A stretch of DNA of 35,963 nt from Setaria digitata (GCA_003640385.1 RCAB01000584.1:1-35963), one strand, 5' to 3'. Shown: positions 12,314 to 24,432, counted from the stretch's first letter. A program made the numbers and translations. The notes: a model not told the origin generated them from the letters alone.

Positions 12314-14251
12314 ATTGAAATCTTTTTTTTTTTCAAGCAAAAAAAAAAAAGATGTAAATAATTTTTCATCAAATTTTATAAATCCATTCCTGTTTAAATG
12401 AGCTAGTTCTTTTAACTCAATGATGATTTTAAAAAATTGAATTAATTTAGCATTGAAAATTGTAAACTTTATCGTTTTACTAATTCTGTATATTATTTTG
12501 AACTAATATTTTAAAATTAAAAATTATTTAAACACAAATAAAATTATTTTCCTCCAACTGTTATACGAAAGCAGCAAAATCATTTTCTCAAATGAATAAT
12601 TTTTGTTATCATTTCATTTCATCTTCACACTTTTTCCCTAATTTTTCAATTTTTTTTTTTTTTAAAAAAACATTAATTTTGTTCTACTTAACAAATCAAA
12701 AGCGATTATTTGTTGCAAACGGTGCAAAATGTTTTGTTGTGAAAGGTAAATGCCCAGGTATTTCTTCGATTAATCAAATTTGTTGCATTTAATATCCCAT
12801 ATGTCATTAAATTTTGTCAAATTTTGCTATTATTTCTTTCCAATTTTTTTTTTTTTTTTTAATCGCCATTTTATCATTATTTTTTTTCTTAATTTCAAAA
12901 TCTTTTTTTCTTTTTCTTTCTTCTTCTTTTTTTGTTACAAATGCATTTTACGAAACATTTTCGAAGTTGCAAATTAAGATGTAAACAATTTGAAAATTCC
13001 TTCCTGACTTAATTCAATTTTACGAAATTGGAAAAAATTAAAAAAGGAAACCATATAAGTACCACAAAATTTTTCCTTGCTTAGCTTATTATTACTATTA
13101 TTTTTTTTTCTTTTTTTTTACGAATTTTTTGAATTATTTCTGTGAAATTTTATGAGAAAAATTAAATTGATTGTATTTTTATGAAATTATTCGGCTTATT
13201 TTAAAGATCAATTGTCAATACGAAATTTTTCAATACAAAACATGTTTAGCTTATTTTCTATAAAATTTCATAAAAAACTTTTTTTTTTTCAGCATACTCA
13301 ATTTTAAGCTCATTTTTATGCTCATAGATATGTTCAGTTTTCTTTTTTCTTGTTTGATATGAACGAATGAATGACAAATTTTTCAAATTTCAGTAGTTTC
13401 ATTTAAAAAAAAAAAAGTTTTGTTTTATAAGCAAATGTTTATTTAGAAGAAATAAATTGCTTAGTGTTTAGTGTTAAAAACTTCATGAGCAGTTTTTCAG
13501 CAATGCATAAAATTGTTAAAAAAAAAAAAATTAGAGGACAAATATTTCTTTTCCCTTTTTTCATTCTTCGTGAGAAAAAAAATTTTTCAAAAAAAATTTT
13601 AAATAAAAAATTTTAAAAAATTCCTTTCTCATTTTTTTGTTGGAATTTTTTTTTTTTTTGTAACAAAGAATGACAATCTCTTTTCATTTTTTTTTTTTCC
13701 TTAGCAGAAGAAAAGAGAAAAGAAAAAAATTTTCCAAAATTTTTGGGAAAAATTAAAACACAATCGATTGCTATTATTTTTATGTAATTATTATCAGCTG
13801 ATTATTAAAATAAACTAAAAGAAAATAATCCTTTTGTCTTTTCTCTGTTTGTTTTTCTTTTTTTAATTTCTTACTCTTTTTTTTTTTTTTTTTTCTTTCA
13901 ATTATTTCATTCAGGCAAAATAGTAAAACGGATTGAAGCATAGAAAACACTGAAATGAGAAAGAGATATATGCAACACCGAGAGATCGTGAAGAACGGGG
14001 AAGCGGGGGAACCGGTAGAAAAAGATAATAGCAGGACAGGAAATTAATCATAATCAATCACTTCATTTCTCGCCAATAATCCTCAATTCATTTTTTTTTT
14101 TTTTTTCTTGCATTAGATTTATGAAATTTCAAAAAAAAAAAAAAAAAATATGTTTATCGATGTTTGGATTAAATGATGATGAATTAATTAACATTTTCTT
14201 CAAAATCATTATCATTTATTATCGTTTATTTATTCGATATTTCTAAAGCTG

Positions 14252-14253
<2 letters not shown>
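12314..14253. other. AT-rich DNA, two weak coding-like islands
   Basis: Mostly A/T runs. A Cys-containing 66-codon frame at 12592-12792 and a purine-rich GC-richer patch at 13955-14047 stand out, but neither has splice or homology support. They are treated under findings rather than called as genes. Confidence 0.4.

Positions 14254-14307
<54 letters not shown>
14254..14307. repeat. ATT trinucleotide microsatellite
   Basis: 18 uninterrupted ATT units (54 bases). Confidence 0.95.
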
Positions 14308-14340
14308 GATTAGATATAATAAAAAGTATTAGTATCATTG

Positions 14341-14545
14341 ATCATTATTAATTAGTTATCCCAAAACTATAATTACCTTTGATTGCTGCCGGTTAAATAG
14401 GACCAAAACTATGATTGATAGAGATTAAATATCTCCCAAAAGTATCATCAACTATTTGCCCTCGAAACAACCATTATTAATAAGTGTAACTAACTGATTA
14501 GATAGCCCAGAAACTGTCACAATCACTAATTATCACTGATTGGAT
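14341..14545. repeat. Degenerate repeated motif cluster
   Basis: The motif CCAAAACTAT recurs as CCAAAACTAT (14361 and 14403), CCAAAAGTAT (14436), CGAAACAAC (14463) and CCAGAAACTGT (14517). It is often preceded by GATT or TTAAAT and ATA. Spacing is irregular (42, 33, 27, 54), so this is probably an old eroded repeat. Confidence 0.3.
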
Positions 14546-16625
14546 ATTTACAATTCAGCATTGTTAATCAGCAATTTTAATTAAAAATAATTGCACTAAT
14601 CATCTTTTCTGCAATCGTTTCTCTTTTTCTTTCTTTGACTGTTAATCCAAATGATCATTTTTGTGATAATTTTTGAGAATTTCATTAATTTCTTATTTAT
14701 ATGCTGCAAAAATTTCTCTTATCCTTATATTTTATTCTTTCCTTCTTCCTGCGTTAAATAACAATTCTGTAAATTATTAATTAAATGTCAAAATTACAAT
14801 TGTACTAACGTTTTCAAAATTTACTAAATTGAAGTTTTTCTAAGCAATAATTTTCTAATTACTAATTTCAGTTTTTAAATTTAACAATACTGGCATCTTA
14901 ATTTTGAACTCTAATTAAACAAAAACATTTTTTCCTTGTTTGTTTTTGACAAAATGAGTGAAATTTCATGGAGCAGCTGCTACTGCATGCTTATTTAGCT
15001 TTGCAGAACTGGAATTTAATTTCTTTCTTTATTTGTTTTTTCTCTTAGGAAAAGAATTCAAAATTCACTTCAATCTAATCATAATATATTTAGCTTTTTC
15101 TTCTTTAAAAAAAAAAAGCAATTTTCACTTGTTAAAATTTAGAGCTTCTTTTTTTTTTTGCTGCTGAAAAGGTGTCATAATTTTACAGATAACAAATTTT
15201 GATTGGAAAAAGAAAAAGCTCAAAAAAAAAAAAGTTGAAGATTAAGGGGAAATTTTGAAAACTCTCCATTATTTATCAATTTTAAAATTGAAAATTTCAT
15301 ATATTAATGAATACATATTTCAATTAGCATTTTTCACACATTTTAATTAATTATAATTTTGAGCGCAACATTCTCTCTCTCTCTCTCTCTCTCTCTCCTC
15401 CTCCTCCTCCATCGGCTTACGTTTGCTCAATAGAAAGCTATTATCTTTACAAGTATTTTTATTGCTTACATAGAGGTTACATTTTACTGAGCACAATTTA
15501 CTAATATTAATTTTCTTTTTTTCTCATTAAAATAAAAAGCAATCATTTTAATTACCTTCCTTATAAGAATTAATTAGTGTTAATGTTATCTTTTTTCATT
15601 TTTTTTTTTTTTTTTTTTTTTTCATTGCCACAAAATTTCTCTTTCGTTTACTCATTCTTATGATTTTAATACATTTTATTCATACAATAAGCAATGATGG
15701 AATACAATTAGATAATTAATATTTTTAGCGCAATTTATTTTGTTTAGAAAATGAAAAGAAAAAGGAGAAAAAAAAAAAGATAGAATCAGAAAAGCATGCA
15801 TATATACGAAATGTAAAGAAATGAAATACATGAATTATCATGCATGAATAAAAATTAATTATTCCACATTTAGGCGATATATGATATTGAATATTTAACA
15901 ATTCTTAGCAGAAGTTAATTTTTAGATAATCGAAAAAAAAATGAAATCATTATAAATTATCAAAACTAAAGCAACTATATGATGTTTCATTTATTCACAT
16001 TGATCAAATTTAAGCTATTAATCTCAGCTTAATTAAATTAGTGAAGGAAATTAAATGGTTGGAAACAGTACGAGAATGGGATGAAAAAAAAAAAAGCAAT
16101 ATTACTGTATATTATGATTTAATTACTTTTAAAATTTGCAAATATTTTACTTTAACATTTAGAAAAAAAAAAAAAAAAAAGAAGCAGCAATTAGAAATTA
16201 AAATAAAAACGATGAAAAAAATATGCAGCAAATTTTTTTTTTTTTTTTTTATTTTTTATTTTGCTATATACAACTTTTTAAGTTGTTTGAATTGAAACTG
16301 TCTATTCGATGTTTATATAAAAAAATTATATGAGTATATTATATATATATATTTTTAAATGCATATATTTTATTTTAAATTTGAAAAATTTTAATTCATA
16401 TAGCAAAATTTTTTTTTCTTTTCATCTGCTGCTGTAATGCATTTCGAATGTTTACTGAACAAGCTTGACATGAAATATTACTTTAAATTTTTTGGTTCCT
16501 ACTTTTTCTTGAAAGATCACAGAACCAATCATTATTGCTGATGCTAACTTACTTAGCGCTTTCTTTCTTCCTGTAAATTTCATTCATTTAATCTTTTTAT
16601 TCTTTCGCTTCTATCATGTAATTTG
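14546..16625. other. AT-rich non-coding DNA
   Basis: No supported gene. It includes the CT/CTC microsatellite at 15372-15410, T runs near 15600-15622 and 16230-16250, and an AT repeat near 16338-16351. Short frames at 14958-15167 and 16041-16295 are interrupted by homopolymer-derived Phe/Lys runs. Confidence 0.5.
15372..15410. repeat. CT then CTC microsatellite
   Basis: A TC dinucleotide run at 15372-15397 passes directly into CTC trinucleotides to 15410. Confidence 0.9.
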
Positions 16626-16945
16626 TTATCATGATAAATGTTAACATCATGATAATGCTTTCATCTGTTGGACTTCTTATTATGATAAGATTAGCACTTT
16701 TCACATATTCATTCATTTTTTTTTTCTTTTTGTTTTACTCTTGTTATAGCAGTGTTAACAGAATTTTATATTATATGATAAAAATGCTATCATTTTCTAC
16801 ATGAAAATGTAGAAAATACATATTTAAAAATACTTTTTTTTTTTTTTTTTAATAAAATTCTTCTACATGTTTTTTCTTGATGATAATACTATCATTTTTA
16901 TCATTTCTGCCGTGATAATGTGATTTTTTATAAAAAGACATTTAT
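16626..16945. repeat. Cluster of TATCATGATA-type palindromes and a tetraloop hairpin
   Basis: TTATCATGATAA at 16626-16637 is a perfect 12-base palindrome. Half-sites TATCAT, ATGATAA and TGATAAT recur many times up to about 16945 (for example ATCATGATAATG near 16647, TTATGATAAG near 16680). Inside lies ATTTTCTACAT (16792-16802), GAAA loop, ATGTAGAAAAT (16807-16817), a perfect 11-bp stem. Confidence 0.5.
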
Positions 16946-16946
16946 C

Positions 16947-17179
16947 ATGAGCAGCGCCATTATCATTTCGATTAAATAAATAGGTAATTTCAATACCCAC
17001 TACTGATATTATCACGAATCCATTATTTGATTTTTATTCAGTAAATTGTTGTTCAAAATTNTATGAGCAGTGCCATTATCATTTCGATCAAATAAATAGG
17101 TAATTTCAATACCCACTACTGATAGTATTATCACGAATCCATTATTTGATTTTTATTCAGTAAATTGTTGTTCAAAATT
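16947..17179. repeat. About 115-bp near-perfect duplication flanking an N
   Basis: 16947-17060 and 17063-17179 match apart from two substitutions (GCGCC/GTGCC, CGATTA/CGATCA) and a three-base insertion (CTGATATTAT/CTGATAGTATTAT). The N is at 17061. As at 12176, an allelic or unmerged assembly overlap is the simplest reading. Confidence 0.88.
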
Positions 17180-17762
17180 TAACAAATTTGAATTGTAAAA
17201 TATTTAAATTTTCGTCATTTATTTTTGCCAACGATTAAATTCATCAATACAGTTTGTTATAGGATCAGGTTGAATCATTTAATGCTTTAAAATGAAAAAA
17301 AAAACAAATGGTTAATAAATTTATGAAATTCAATTTTTTTTTTCTCTCTCAATTTTTACTTAATTTTCATTTTTAGCCATTTTTTTTTTTTTTTTCTTCG
17401 CTCAAAAAACATTTCTTTTCCCAAAAAGTATAAAATGATTGAACTCTCTAACACTCCATCTTACGTTCTCTTCAGAGAGTGCGTCATTCGAATTGATTTC
17501 ATTAAAATTTAAGAGAGAGAAAAAAAAAAAAAAGATAAAAAACAAAAAATAAAAACTCGTTTCCAAATCATAATTTCTGAAAATGTTGACTAAAAGGTTC
17601 AAAATAAATAGTTCTGACCAGTGAAGAAATTAAAAAGAAAAAAATTGAATATTTTTTCTTCTTAATTTTACAAACAAATAATGCTTTAATAAAATTTGAT
17701 GACACTGTTAAAATTATGAATCATTTTTGAAATTTGGAATTTTTATATCTGTTTCTTAAAAT

Positions 17763-17813
17763 CACTCACTCACTCACTCACTCTCTCTCTCTCTCTCCCC
17801 CTCCCTCTCTTCC
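17763..17813. repeat. CACT tetranucleotide then CT microsatellite
   Basis: Five CACT units are followed by a CT dinucleotide run and a C-rich imperfect tail. Confidence 0.88.
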
Positions 17814-17817
17814 TCTG

Positions 17818-20294
17818 CTTTCCTCTTTTGAGAATCATTTAATTAAAAAATAACAAAATTTAATTAAAACAGTACATAAATATCAACGAAAATTGTTGAT
17901 CACTAAAGGCTGAAACAAAAAAAAAAAAAAAAGAAAAAAAAGTATTATAAATATTAAAATTAATTCAGTACCAAATATATTCGAAATGGAATTTTTTCCT
18001 TCTTAAATATTGTTGGAAACAATTTTCATTATTTCTGACGTTATCTTTCGTTAATGTTGTAACTTTGAATGAATTGATTTTATAACTGAAATTAAATTTT
18101 TTCTTTACTTAATCATTATTTCTGAATTCATTAAAATTAAACATGCTAAAAAATAATTTGAAAATTTGCTTCTTTCATTTTTTGCCACTATTTTTGAGGG
18201 TGAAGTACCACTTTAGATGAAACAAAATTACTAAAAATTTCAAAAATATTTGATAAAAAATATGAATAAAAAAATATTTTCAGCCTTGATTTATTTCTCT
18301 TCATAATTTAAATTAGAAAATACAATCAGCGAAAATAATGCTTCAGCTTCCTATGTTTTATTTAAAAAATTACATGATTTTGATATGATATCAAATTATT
18401 TGCAATTTTGATAAGTTTTTTTTTTCCCCCTTTTCGACAATGAAACTTATCACTGACAATTAATAATTTCAATAATTGCTGAACATAACGTTTTTTCCTT
18501 TTCTTCGGTCGAATTACAATTCAGCATATGAAAATTATTGAATAATCCAATTTGTTTTCATTATTTCTGCATGCAAATGTTTCAAAATAATTGCAAAAAT
18601 TGCATTTGAACGGAGAATTTAGCAGGTTATTTTTCTTCATTTAAAAATGAAATTTTTTTTTTCGCTGCAAGAATAACGTAATTATCACTTTTAAATTTCA
18701 ATAATTAATAATCGTTCACCTAAATGTGTTCGTCTTGCTGTAAAATTACCGATTAAAAAAAAAAAAAAAAAACGCATCAATTGATCATTATTTAAAAAAA
18801 AAAAAAAATGAAAAAAAAAAAAAAAAGAACTATGTCATTAAGAAAAAGTTGAAGAGAAAAGTCTTTTTAATACCTTAACTGAATAAATTCATTAAATTGT
18901 TTAGCTCATTATCATTACTTTGCTTTGTTTTTCCAGTTATCTTGCTAAAAATTATCAAGAAGATTTTTTGAATTTCTAAAAAAAAATTAAGAAAAAAAAT
19001 TGCTGATTTTTAATAATATTACTAAAAAAAAAAAAAAAAAAAAACAGATAATACTGTCTATTATAAATGCTGAATAAAGTTGGCAAAATATTGCTTAATA
19101 TTTGTATTGAATAGTTCAATAATAATTGAAAATTACCTGATACAATCTATCAAATAAATGATTATCAGCTTAATAGTAATAATACGTATTAAAAAAAAAT
19201 TAATAATTAATTGAGTTAGTGAAAATCATGTCTTGCTAAAAATTTCTTAATTAAATACTTATTTGAAAAGCTATTCAAATTCATCATTGTTGTTGGTACT
19301 GTATGACTTAAAGAATAAAATAATGATTTTTTCTCAATGACCTGTACTAAAATATTAATTAGCATTATAGTAGCAAAGTTTATTACTTCACGGTAATTTG
19401 TAATTGAGTGCCTTACTAATTACGATAAAGTTTTATTATCACTTTTTTTTTTTTTTAATAATCAGTTCATTATGCAAATTTTACGCCAAGTTTTTTAGCA
19501 CCCTTTCTTTTTGAATATTTTTACGAGTTAATTTTTTTCGATTGATAATTTAATTATCATTGATAATGTGGAAAAAAAAAAGAGAGTTCAAGCGACATTT
19601 ACTTAATTTTTCTTTTGTTTTCCGAAATCTTGATTATATAAGAAAGAATTTAATTCTGTTAAATGCACAAAGTTCAATAATAATTTTTGGCTTATCATTT
19701 CTTCCGGAACTAAATAAAAAACCAATTCAGAACAGTATATTTCACAATTCGGTTTTTCAGTTTGTGAGTGAGAGAAAATTTTTAAGAAGTTAAAAAAATT
19801 TGATTAACTATCGATTTCATTTATTTTTATGCCATTTGAATGGATAATATGCTTGCTTTTTTTTTTTTGTGCATTTCTATTATGGTGAGGAATTGTTTGG
19901 AGAAAATTTGAATATAAATTATCAAATAAAATCCATTTATCACTGATTCACTTCATTTCAATTTCTTATTTTGCATATCTTTTTTTTTTTTTTTTTTTTT
20001 TCTAGCCCAATATTGCTCCTTTAAAAACAAAATGTTCATTCTTTAAAATTTAAGTACCTACTTCAAACCACTATTTAATTGCTTCTGTTTTCGTTAAATG
20101 TACAAATTATTGGATGGCTTTCAAACAATAATTTATTTGTTTTCAATCACATTGATCAATTTGAAGAAATAATTCAATTTGCTACTTTCTCTTATCTGAA
20201 CAATACCTCAGCTGCTTCAACTCAAAAATGATCAAAAAAAAATAAAAGATGAATTGATTTGCTTAGTCTTTTAAACTATTAAACATAGATAGGT
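17818..20294. other. AT-rich non-coding DNA
   Basis: No supported gene. A/T runs at 18754-18771, 18792-18829 and 19024-19044. A 75-codon frame from ATG 19566 to 19793 lacks homopolymers but shows no recognisable motif. TGATAATTTAATTATCA near 19543 is a short palindrome. Confidence 0.5.
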
Positions 20295-20479
20295 TAACGT
20301 TAAACATATGATACATATGTTTAACGTTATTATTCTGAAATAATAAGAAACTAATATTGTGGAAATTTTTTTATTATAACTTATGCATTAGTAATTAATA
20401 ATTGCAAATTAAATTGATGTCATCAAAAATAGTTAATTAAAAAATTTCCACAATATTAGTTTCTTATTATTTCAGAATA
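20295..20479. repeat. Compound hairpin: 16-bp and 41-bp perfect inverted repeats
   Basis: The first hairpin has arms 20295-20310 and 20314-20329 (TAACGTTAAACATATG and its complement) around ATA. One base further right begins a second, larger pair: 20331-20371 and 20439-20479 are perfect reverse complements over 41 bases, around a 67-base AT-rich loop. The mixed-sequence arms make chance unlikely. It could be a miniature inverted-repeat element, a hairpin RNA source or a fold-back duplication. Confidence 0.85.
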
Positions 20480-20607
20480 GCGATATGATATTGTACTGCA
20501 TATTAAACAGATTGTTTGACCTATTTCTAAGTATTTACATGACTATTCTGATAATCATTGCGATTTACTCAAAAATACAAGATTGAAAGAGTCATTGATA
20601 ATATTAC

Positions 20608-20784
20608 AAAGAACAACGTGATCATTTTTATCCATACGTGATTATTAATGGCAGCTTTAGAAAGAACAACGTGATCATTTTTATCCATACGTGATTATTA
20701 ATGGCAGCTTTAGAAAGAACAACGTGATCATTTTTATCCATACGTGATTATTAATGGCAGTTTTAGAAAGAACAACGTGATCAT
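20608..20784. repeat. 53-bp tandem repeat, 3.3 copies
   Basis: Copies at 20608-20660, 20661-20713 and 20714-20766 are identical apart from a single C/T change near the end of the third, and a partial copy follows at 20767-20784. Each starts AAAGAACAACGTGATCAT and contains ATACGTGATTATTAATGGC. The near identity implies a recent expansion. Confidence 0.93.
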
Positions 20785-21399
20785 ATTCATCTTCACGCAT
20801 TTTCTACGTAATAGTATTGATATTGACGTTTCGGTTATCTTTTCCGCTTTGTTTGTAATAAAATTCTTCTCCAAAACTTTTGCAAATATTTATAATAAAC
20901 TTTTTAATTGCAACGGTCGTCCTAGTCTAAAATCCAGACAAATTTTACTCATTAGTCATTTTTTTTTTTTTTTAATTATCATTTCTATATTATTTTGCAT
21001 TCACCTTCAGCTACCTTCAGTAGGAAAAATTGCATTTTACCGGAAATGATAAGTAGTTTTTTTTTTGTGAAAATGATTTTGATAATCTGCTAGTTGTAAA
21101 ACAATCAAATTATTTGATAAATAAACAAAAAAAAAAAAAAAAGCAAACTGATATTTCAAACAGGAAGTGATACATACTTGTATCACCAAAAGTTATCAGC
21201 AATAAATTGCGCAATTATTAAACCTTTCTTGAAATCAATGGAAATTCTTGAAAGAAAAGAAAAATTCCAATCTAGAGAATTTCATTACTAAATTACTCTT
21301 GCGGGATTAACCAAATTTTGTTTTATGTTTAAAAGAATGCAATTACCGAAATTTTCATCTCATTTTTCCTTTTCATTGTATTTTTAGTCTTTTTGCTCT

Positions 21400-21401
<2 letters not shown>

Positions 21402-21437
<36 letters not shown>

Positions 21438-21438
21438 N
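21402..21438. repeat. T homopolymer of 36 ending in N
   Basis: 36 consecutive T residues are followed by an ambiguous base at 21438. The true length is probably uncertain. Confidence 0.9.
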
Positions 21439-21909
21439 AATTCAATTAATTACTTCTAATTTCTTCTTGTTTATTTTTTTCTTACTTTTTTTTTAAAGTT
21501 TAGAAATATTTAAAAATAAGAATTTTCAAAAACATTTTTAAAAAAAAAGCATTTAAAAGTATTTGAGGCATTATTTTTCACTTCTATCACAATTTCGTTT
21601 CCACAAAAAAAAAAAAAAAAAAAAAAAAAAGAAAGAAAGAAAGAAAGAAAAAACTTATTTTCTTCTTCTTGATATTTAAACTTTTAATTGCAAACTTTTT
21701 TTTTTTTTTAGTTTATCTATGAGTCATTCTTGAAAACTTAAAACAAAAAAACTAACGTCAATAATAAAGTATTCAACGATTTTCAAACGTTTGATTTTTC
21801 ATATTTATTTATTTTGCACAGTTGCTAAATAGCTCACTTCGATCTGTTCGTTTGAAATGAAATTTTCGAATTTTTTTCTGTTGTCTTTTATCTGTCTTTT
21901 TTTTCCTTT

Positions 21910-21941
<32 letters not shown>

Positions 21942-23260
21942 CAAACTTTAAAATATTGAAAATTTTACATTGTTCTATATTTGATTAATTAATTTGCTTT
22001 TTATGATAAATGCGCAAACTTTACAGCAATTTTTTCTGCCATTTAAGATTTTCTTCGGGTTCATGTCACATTCATTTTACATTTTATTTTATTTTGGATC
22101 AGTCAACATATTCGTTACTTTTATTTATTAATTTTATTTTTTTTTCCCCCCTCTTCAACAATTTCAATATTTTTATTTCTTTTTTCCTCCTTTTTTTTTT
22201 TTGCTGGAATTTTCTTAATCTAGTTTCGTTTTTTAGGACCAAAGTTGAAAGTGAAATGCTTACGGAAATGTATCAATTTTTTTTTTTTTTTTTCGTATGA
22301 AAATGCAAATTGTTGAAAATACAAAGCTTACAGACATTTGAACTTCAATTACTTTTTTAAGTTTATAATCTTTTTTTTCTTTTTTTTTTTTTTATTATAA
22401 TGTCAAATATTTGTAGCATCGATTTATTTCATTATAATTTAGTTGAATTTCTCGTTATTATCATTTTTTTTTTTTTTTTTTATGTAACTCTTTGAAAGGC
22501 AAAAAAAAAAGAAAGAATTCAAATCACTTTTTTTAATTAAGCTTATTTCATGCGTAATATAAAAAGAAGGACTGTAAAAAAAAATATATATATATATGAT
22601 CGAAATTATTGCTGAACGATTTCAAATATTAATTTAAAATATTAAATTGCATTTTATTCATTCATTAGCATCACTTATTTCCCGCAGAAAACGACAAGGA
22701 AAAAAAAAGCGAAAAAGTTTGCCTATTTGGCTGTTGCTTTATAATAGCTTTCTATTATTTATTATTGAATTTAATCATTATTTTCCTTGCAATTCATTTT
22801 GATGGAAACTTGAAATTTTAAATTTTTTAAAAATAATGTAACTTAAAATTAAAATTAAAATAATGCTAAAATTTCTTTTCAACAATTGTAATTTCAAATA
22901 AATTTCCAATTTCTACCAATGAGAAGAAATGCTCTTTGAAATTGCTTGTTCGTTATTGTTTTTATTTTTAAACTATTAAATGAGCTCAGTTTTGATAATT
23001 TAACGATTTTCATTTCAATTGTTTTTTTTTTTTTTTTTTTTTTTTAACCGTATCAAATTCATTTTCCATTGTCTTATTTATTACTTAATTGATTGCTTCT
23101 CGTACCGTTTGTTGCCATTATTTGAATTTCTTCTTGCACAAAAAAGAAAACGAAAAAATTAAAACACCAAAGGATTTAAAGATATCCAATAACATTTGTA
23201 ATCCATAAAAATTCTTATTTATTCTTCGTCCCATTTTCTTTTTTTCTTCAGAAAAAAAAA

Positions 23261-23276
23261 ACACACACACACACAC
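23261..23276. repeat. AC dinucleotide microsatellite
   Basis: Eight AC units preceded by an A run and followed by GACAGAGACAGAG. Confidence 0.9.
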
Positions 23277-24086
23277 AGACAGAGACAGAGAAAAAATTGG
23301 AAAATAGATATGAAAATGACACAGTACTCATAATTGAATGCTTCAAAATTGAAATAGCTAAATAATTTCCCAAACTGATTGAAACGGGGGATTTTTAATG
23401 ATATGATGATGCATTAGTTGAAAAGATGAATAATTAGTTTAATTAAGCGAATGTCAAGCAGTTTTAACAAAAAGGAATTTAAATGAAATGAAAAGCGGGT
23501 GAAAAAGGAGTATGTGAATGATTGATTGTATTAATTAGCTAATTAAAAAGGAAAAGTCCTTATTTTATGAACCTGTTCAACCAAACTCATCATTTTGTCC
23601 CTGTAATTTATAGATGAATAAATGCATCTTTCTAATTAGCAGTAATAATTGCTACTAGTTCACCAGGTGTACAAATATGATTCTTAATAAATCATGACTT
23701 CAGCTGTATGAATTTTCAATTTTCAAACTGATAATATCACCGCATAGATATGCAGAGAAAGTAAGAAGGTCGTTCAACCATAATAACCGTTAACATTATC
23801 AACAGTTAGTCGTATCATTAGCTCTCAATGTTTATCATAATATTAATTTCAATCACTATCATCTCTTCAGCTCAATTTTCACTCTATATGCTTTACTTCA
23901 TTCAATATGAAATTCATAGGGAAAAAAGACAGTCAGTTTCAAATTTATATGAATATTAATATAATGAAAGATTTGCTTTTTATTTTCCCTTATTAAAGAA
24001 AAATTTTCATTTCAATTTTTTTTTTTTTTTTTCTGTACTTCTGAATGCAAAAATCTTTTACAAAAGCAGAGGGAATTCGGTGTTTC

Positions 24087-24282
24087 GGGAGCGAAGAGCA
24101 GGAGAGATTCGAGGGTTGATTCGAGGGAGCGAAAAGCAGGAGAGATTCGAGAGTTGATTCGAGGGAGCGAAAGGCGGGAGAGATTCGAGGGTTGATTCGA
24201 GGGAGCGAAAGGCGGGAGAGATTCGAGAGTTGATTCGAGGGAGCGAAAGGCGGGAGAGATTCAAGGGAGCGAAGAGCTGGGA
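24087..24282. repeat. 38-bp GC-richer minisatellite, about 5 copies
   Basis: Units start GGGAGCGAA at 24087, 24125, 24163, 24201 and 24239, with a truncated one at 24265. Each full unit contains GGAGAGATTCGAG and GTTGATTCGA. Variants alternate AGCAGG/GGCGGG and GAGGG/GAGAG. The plus strand is purine-rich and much richer in G than the flanks. Because 38 is not a multiple of three, the minus-strand open frames here are repeat artefacts. Confidence 0.93.
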
Positions 24283-24329
24283 AATCCAAGTGATAATTAG
24301 AGTAATGCTGTGACACTGTCAATATTATG

Positions 24330-24331
<2 letters not shown>

Positions 24332-24379
<48 letters not shown>
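24332..24379. repeat. GT dinucleotide microsatellite, 24 units
   Basis: 48 uninterrupted bases of GT. Confidence 0.95.
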
Positions 24380-24380
<1 letters not shown>

Positions 24381-24432
24381 TAAGTGGGTGTTTGTTGGTG
24401 GTGCACCATAATTAGGAACGTATGCGTATGTT

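Larger units (their letters stand above)
20785..24086. other. AT-rich non-coding DNA
   Basis: No supported gene. It contains T runs of 36 (21402-21437, ending in an N at 21438) and about 30 near 21911-21941, an A run at 21605-21630 followed by GAAA repeats, and an AC repeat at 23261-23276 followed by CAGACAGAGACAG. An open frame to 21049 just right of the 53-bp repeat is discussed under findings. Confidence 0.5.

Noticed and set aside
14958..15167. Frame starting KFHGAAATACLFSFAELEF
   Set aside because: Starts with GTG, not ATG, and soon becomes Phe/Leu-rich from T runs; no acceptor or donor fits.
19566..19793. 75-codon frame without homopolymers (MWKKKREFKRHLLNF...)
   Set aside because: No motif, no splice context and composition close to background; chance frames of this size are expected in 36 kb.
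20744..21049. Bacterial endosymbiont (Wolbachia) insertion-sequence fragment, suggested by GRPSLKSRQILL
   Set aside because: No transposase catalytic motif, no bacterial ribosome site and no flanking bacterial DNA; kept only as an unexplained frame.
23993..24322. Minus-strand frames with repeated SLPRINPRISPAF-like peptides
   Set aside because: They come from the 38-bp minisatellite. The same peptides appear in two overlapping frames, as expected for a non-coding tandem repeat.
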